A DNA stretch of 64,000 nucleotides from assembly GCF_037392515.1 (NCBI RefSeq), contig NC_090283.1, positions 38,084,249 through 38,148,248 of the forward strand, written 5' to 3'. Within the stretch, counting starts at the first letter, position 1. The number at the start of each line of letters is the position of its first letter. The notes under the pieces were generated by a model. The model made no database searches. It was given only the letters and a program-made list of their open reading frames with translations, and had not been told where the DNA came from. This DNA is from Haliotis asinina (lineage: Eukaryota > Mollusca > Gastropoda > Lepetellida > Haliotidae). Positions 62,301-64,000 of this stretch are shown one piece after another. Both the position numbers and the translations under genes were made by a program.

Positions 62301-63989
62301 CTCATTTGTAGTTGGCTACTGCTGAAACATAATAACATCCTTCAGAGTTAAAAAATAGGGGTTAAAAAACTAACAGACCACAGGCTACCCTCCAAATTTG
62401 ACCATTCGAGATGAAAACAGACCATTTCGGACTGTCGGGCAGGCGGGAATTTTAAACGGTGTTATTCCAGTTTCACCTAGTGGCAAACCTGCTACTTGAG
62501 ATCACATCGAGGCATCTAGGTGGTTGGTATGGACAGGAACTCTACACAGTGCATGTTGCAGGTGAATGCAGCAACTCGTATGATGACTGGCAATGCGCCG
62601 TATGGGCCAACTCCGGACAGTGCACCAGGAACAGCAAGTTCATGAGCAAGTCCTGCACCAAGGCGTGTCAGCTCTGTAGCTACACTGTGGCGCCCACTGA
62701 AAGTGGTAAGAAGCTCCCCACACTACACAAGATAGATATACATATAGTGAATACTTTTCATCACCGACATAGGTATTCTAAGTACACTTCCTCGCTGACA
62801 TATGCATGATGCATAAACGTCCTCATTGATGTACGGATTGTGAACTTTGTCACTGAATACGCATTGTAAACAAATTTCGTCACCGACACACACAATGCAC
62901 TCACACGTCGTCACTGACATCATAAACATATTTCGTCACTGACATGCGTAATGTATGTACACTTCGTCACGAACATGCTTGTCATTCCAGAGATCTGTGA
63001 GGATGTGCACCCGAAGAAGTGTCCAAAGTGGAAGGAGAATGGTGACTGTGTTGCCAACGAGTGGTGGATGTCGTTGAATTGCCGGAAAACATGCAACGCC
63101 TGTGTTGCGAAAAGCGAGAGAAAAGAGAGTAAGAAAACATTGTGTTATTCTGAACTCACCATTGATCTCTACAAAAATCATCTTAGGTCGTAACATAGTC
63201 TTACATAATTAACTACTCTGACTGCCGCTGGTGCCTGACCGCATTGTTCTAACTCCCACAGCCCAGTGTGAGAACAAGTACAGCGACTCTCTCAAGTGCG
63301 ACACTTGGGCTGCTGACGGCGAGTGTAAGATCAACCCTGCATGGATGCTCATCAACTGCCGCAAGTCTTGTCAGACATGTGACCAAACACCCCCAGTAAC
63401 TGACGGGACTGAAGGTAGGATGCCGCACATTACACATCAATGTCAGGGTGTTTAGAATGGGGTGAGATCCAATGCCACACTATCTACTTAACATGGTAAC
63501 CTCAAATGAGGGACATGTGGGCAACTTGCTCAACAGTGAGTAATTTGGGTTTTACGCGGCTTTTAGGAGCATTCCAGCAATATGACGACAGGGCACATCA
63601 GAAATGAGCTTCACTCACTGTACCCATGTCGCGAATCCAAGCCGGCATTCGCCGTGACGAGAGAATGCTTTAACCACCAGGCTCCTCCACCGCCCTACAT
63701 GTTCTACTGACCCCCAGCATGTTAGATGAAAACGTAATCAACGTGATCGCTGATTCCATCAGTATTAAGAAAGTATTAACGAGGTATTGGTGATGTTCCT
63801 GGCGAGCTTGTATCCAACAGTCCAACACTTTTGTATTGCCAGATAAATGTACAGACACCCACAGTAACAAACAAGAGTGTGTTGACTGGGCTCTGTCCGG
63901 GGAGTGTCAGGCCAACCCATCGTGGATGCTTCTCAACTGCAAGAAGTCGTGCGGCGTCTGCGGAGGGGGATCTGTAGTCACAAAAGCAC
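56396..63989 (+). CDS. Secreted astacin metalloprotease with ShKT domains (3' end beyond window)
   Basis: Thirteen exons: 56396-56440, 57635-57794, 58087-58186, 58583-58698, 58963-59083, 59276-59345, 59755-59955, 60549-60684, 60973-61092, 62562-62705, 62991-63128, 63262-63414 and 63843-63989 (then GTGAGT). They join in frame to 550 residues so far. A signal peptide spans the exon 1/2 junction ([17 protein letters not shown]). The propeptide has [13 protein letters not shown], matching the astacin aspartate switch (Asp86), and RFRR at 113-116 is a furin-like cleavage site. The zinc site is [12 protein letters not shown] (210-221) and the Met-turn SSVMHYG (Met266). Exon 9 is an EGF-like cysteine segment; exons 10-13 each code one six-cysteine ShKT domain. 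Expected role: extracellular proteolysis, as in nematode NAS or cnidarian astacins; the substrate is unknown. All later exons are phase 1, so domains can be shuffled. Confidence 0.93.
56591..56752 (+). repeat. (CTAC)40 microsatellite
   Basis: About forty perfect copies of CTAC in intron 1 of the astacin gene, directly before a SINE tail. Length polymorphism is likely. Frames through it are artefacts. Confidence 0.97.
56772..56840 (+). mobile_element. SINE 3' fragment
   Basis: GGCATTGATGAAGTACTGCT, AAAAGCGGCGTAAAACTTAA and CTCAGTCAG match the SINE tail. The rest was probably replaced or displaced by the CTAC array. Confidence 0.75.
57064..57200 (-). mobile_element. Decayed SINE, reverse orientation
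   Basis: GTGAGTCAGTGAGTCTAGTT, then TTGCGCCGCAATGTTCTAGA, then TTACCCATGTGGGAAATTC. This is the reverse of the tRNA-headed SINE, with an AT-rich insertion of about 25 bases. Confidence 0.7.
57833..57882 (+). repeat. 7-bp microsatellite in astacin intron 2
   Basis: Seven copies of AGTATGT, 40 bases after the exon 2 donor. Confidence 0.95.
58177..58385 (+). repeat. Donor-bearing 40-bp repeat after astacin exon 3
   Basis: The unit is GTACACACACTTTCACTATG then TATTGCCCCAGCACAAACAG. The last eight bases of exon 3 and its donor (ACAAACAG/GTACAC at 58186/58187) are the first junction. Identical CAG/GTACAC junctions recur at 58226, 58266, 58306 and 58342, four extra donors, and a fifth, partial unit follows. 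Copies are almost identical, so the array is young. All three plus-strand frames stay open across it. Confidence 0.93.
61502..62131. mobile_element. MITE with long inverted repeats, copy in opposite orientation
   Basis: A 630-bp member of the family at 39928, reversed relative to it, in astacin intron 9. The left end has changed slightly (CTTTTAAGTAAACG) and the right end is TTTACTTAGACTG. Ten-base flanks, TAATACTTTA and GAATACTTTA, match at nine positions. Confidence 0.88.
62745..62985 (+). repeat. Degenerate repeat filling astacin intron 10
   Basis: About seven diverged units of roughly 30-38 bp built on CACTTCGTCACTGACAT and GCATAATGCATGTA. It ends just before the CTTGTCATTCCAG acceptor of exon 11. 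Confidence 0.75.
63545..63700 (-). mobile_element. tRNA-headed SINE, reverse orientation
   Basis: On the minus strand the head reads GGGCGGTGGAGGAGCCTGGT then GGTTAAAGCATTCTC, and GGATTCGCGACATGGGTACA follows. The tail is the reverse of TTTTACGCGGCTTTTAGGAG. It lies in astacin intron 12. Confidence 0.85.
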
Positions 63990-64000
63990 GTGAGTAACTC

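Overview
The window is from an animal nuclear genome, most likely a gastropod mollusc of the abalone (Haliotis) type. The evidence is intron-rich genes with GT-AG introns, metazoan gene families, and many copies of short interspersed elements whose 3' tail ends in CACTCACTCAC after a block reading roughly TGGAATATTGCTGAGTGCGGC. I associate that tail with abalone SINEs from memory; no search was run.

Layout. (1) 1.9-9.8 kb, minus strand: a three-exon gene for a 485-residue ankyrin-repeat protein with a SOCS-box-like C-terminus. Its first intron is almost wholly a 6-kb minisatellite. (2) 9.8-14.9 kb: intergenic, with a SINE and a three-copy duplication. (3) 14.9-19.4 kb, plus strand: RHBDD1 (RHBDL4), an ER rhomboid protease, five coding exons, 316 residues. 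(4) 19.6-48.4 kb, minus strand, convergent with RHBDD1: COG3, subunit 3 of the Golgi tethering complex. Twenty coding exons join in frame to 830 residues. Its introns hold two decayed DIRS-type elements, a MITE family with 10-bp target duplications, two possible larger inverted-repeat elements, SINEs and several minisatellites. (5) 48.4-56.3 kb: intergenic, with a decayed LINE and two tandem arrays. (6) 56.4 kb to the right edge, plus strand: a secreted astacin metalloprotease with an EGF-like segment and at least four ShKT domains, cut off by the window end.

The genes are functionally unrelated (ubiquitin-ligase adaptor, ER proteolysis, Golgi tethering, secreted protease), and nothing suggests an operon or a dedicated gene system.

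The most unusual signal is in the introns. In all four genes, minisatellites or short duplications sit directly on an exon-intron boundary, and in five of six cases the repeat unit carries the splice site itself plus a few exon bases. The clearest are about 165 near-consensus 5' splice sites after exon 1 of the ankyrin gene, a decaying ladder of donors after COG3 exon 19, nine acceptor-bearing units before COG3 exon 11, a duplicated acceptor before RHBDD1 exon 3 and a 40-bp donor ladder after astacin exon 3. Exon borders were set by hand from splice consensus, phase and my recollection of human orthologues, and have no transcript support.
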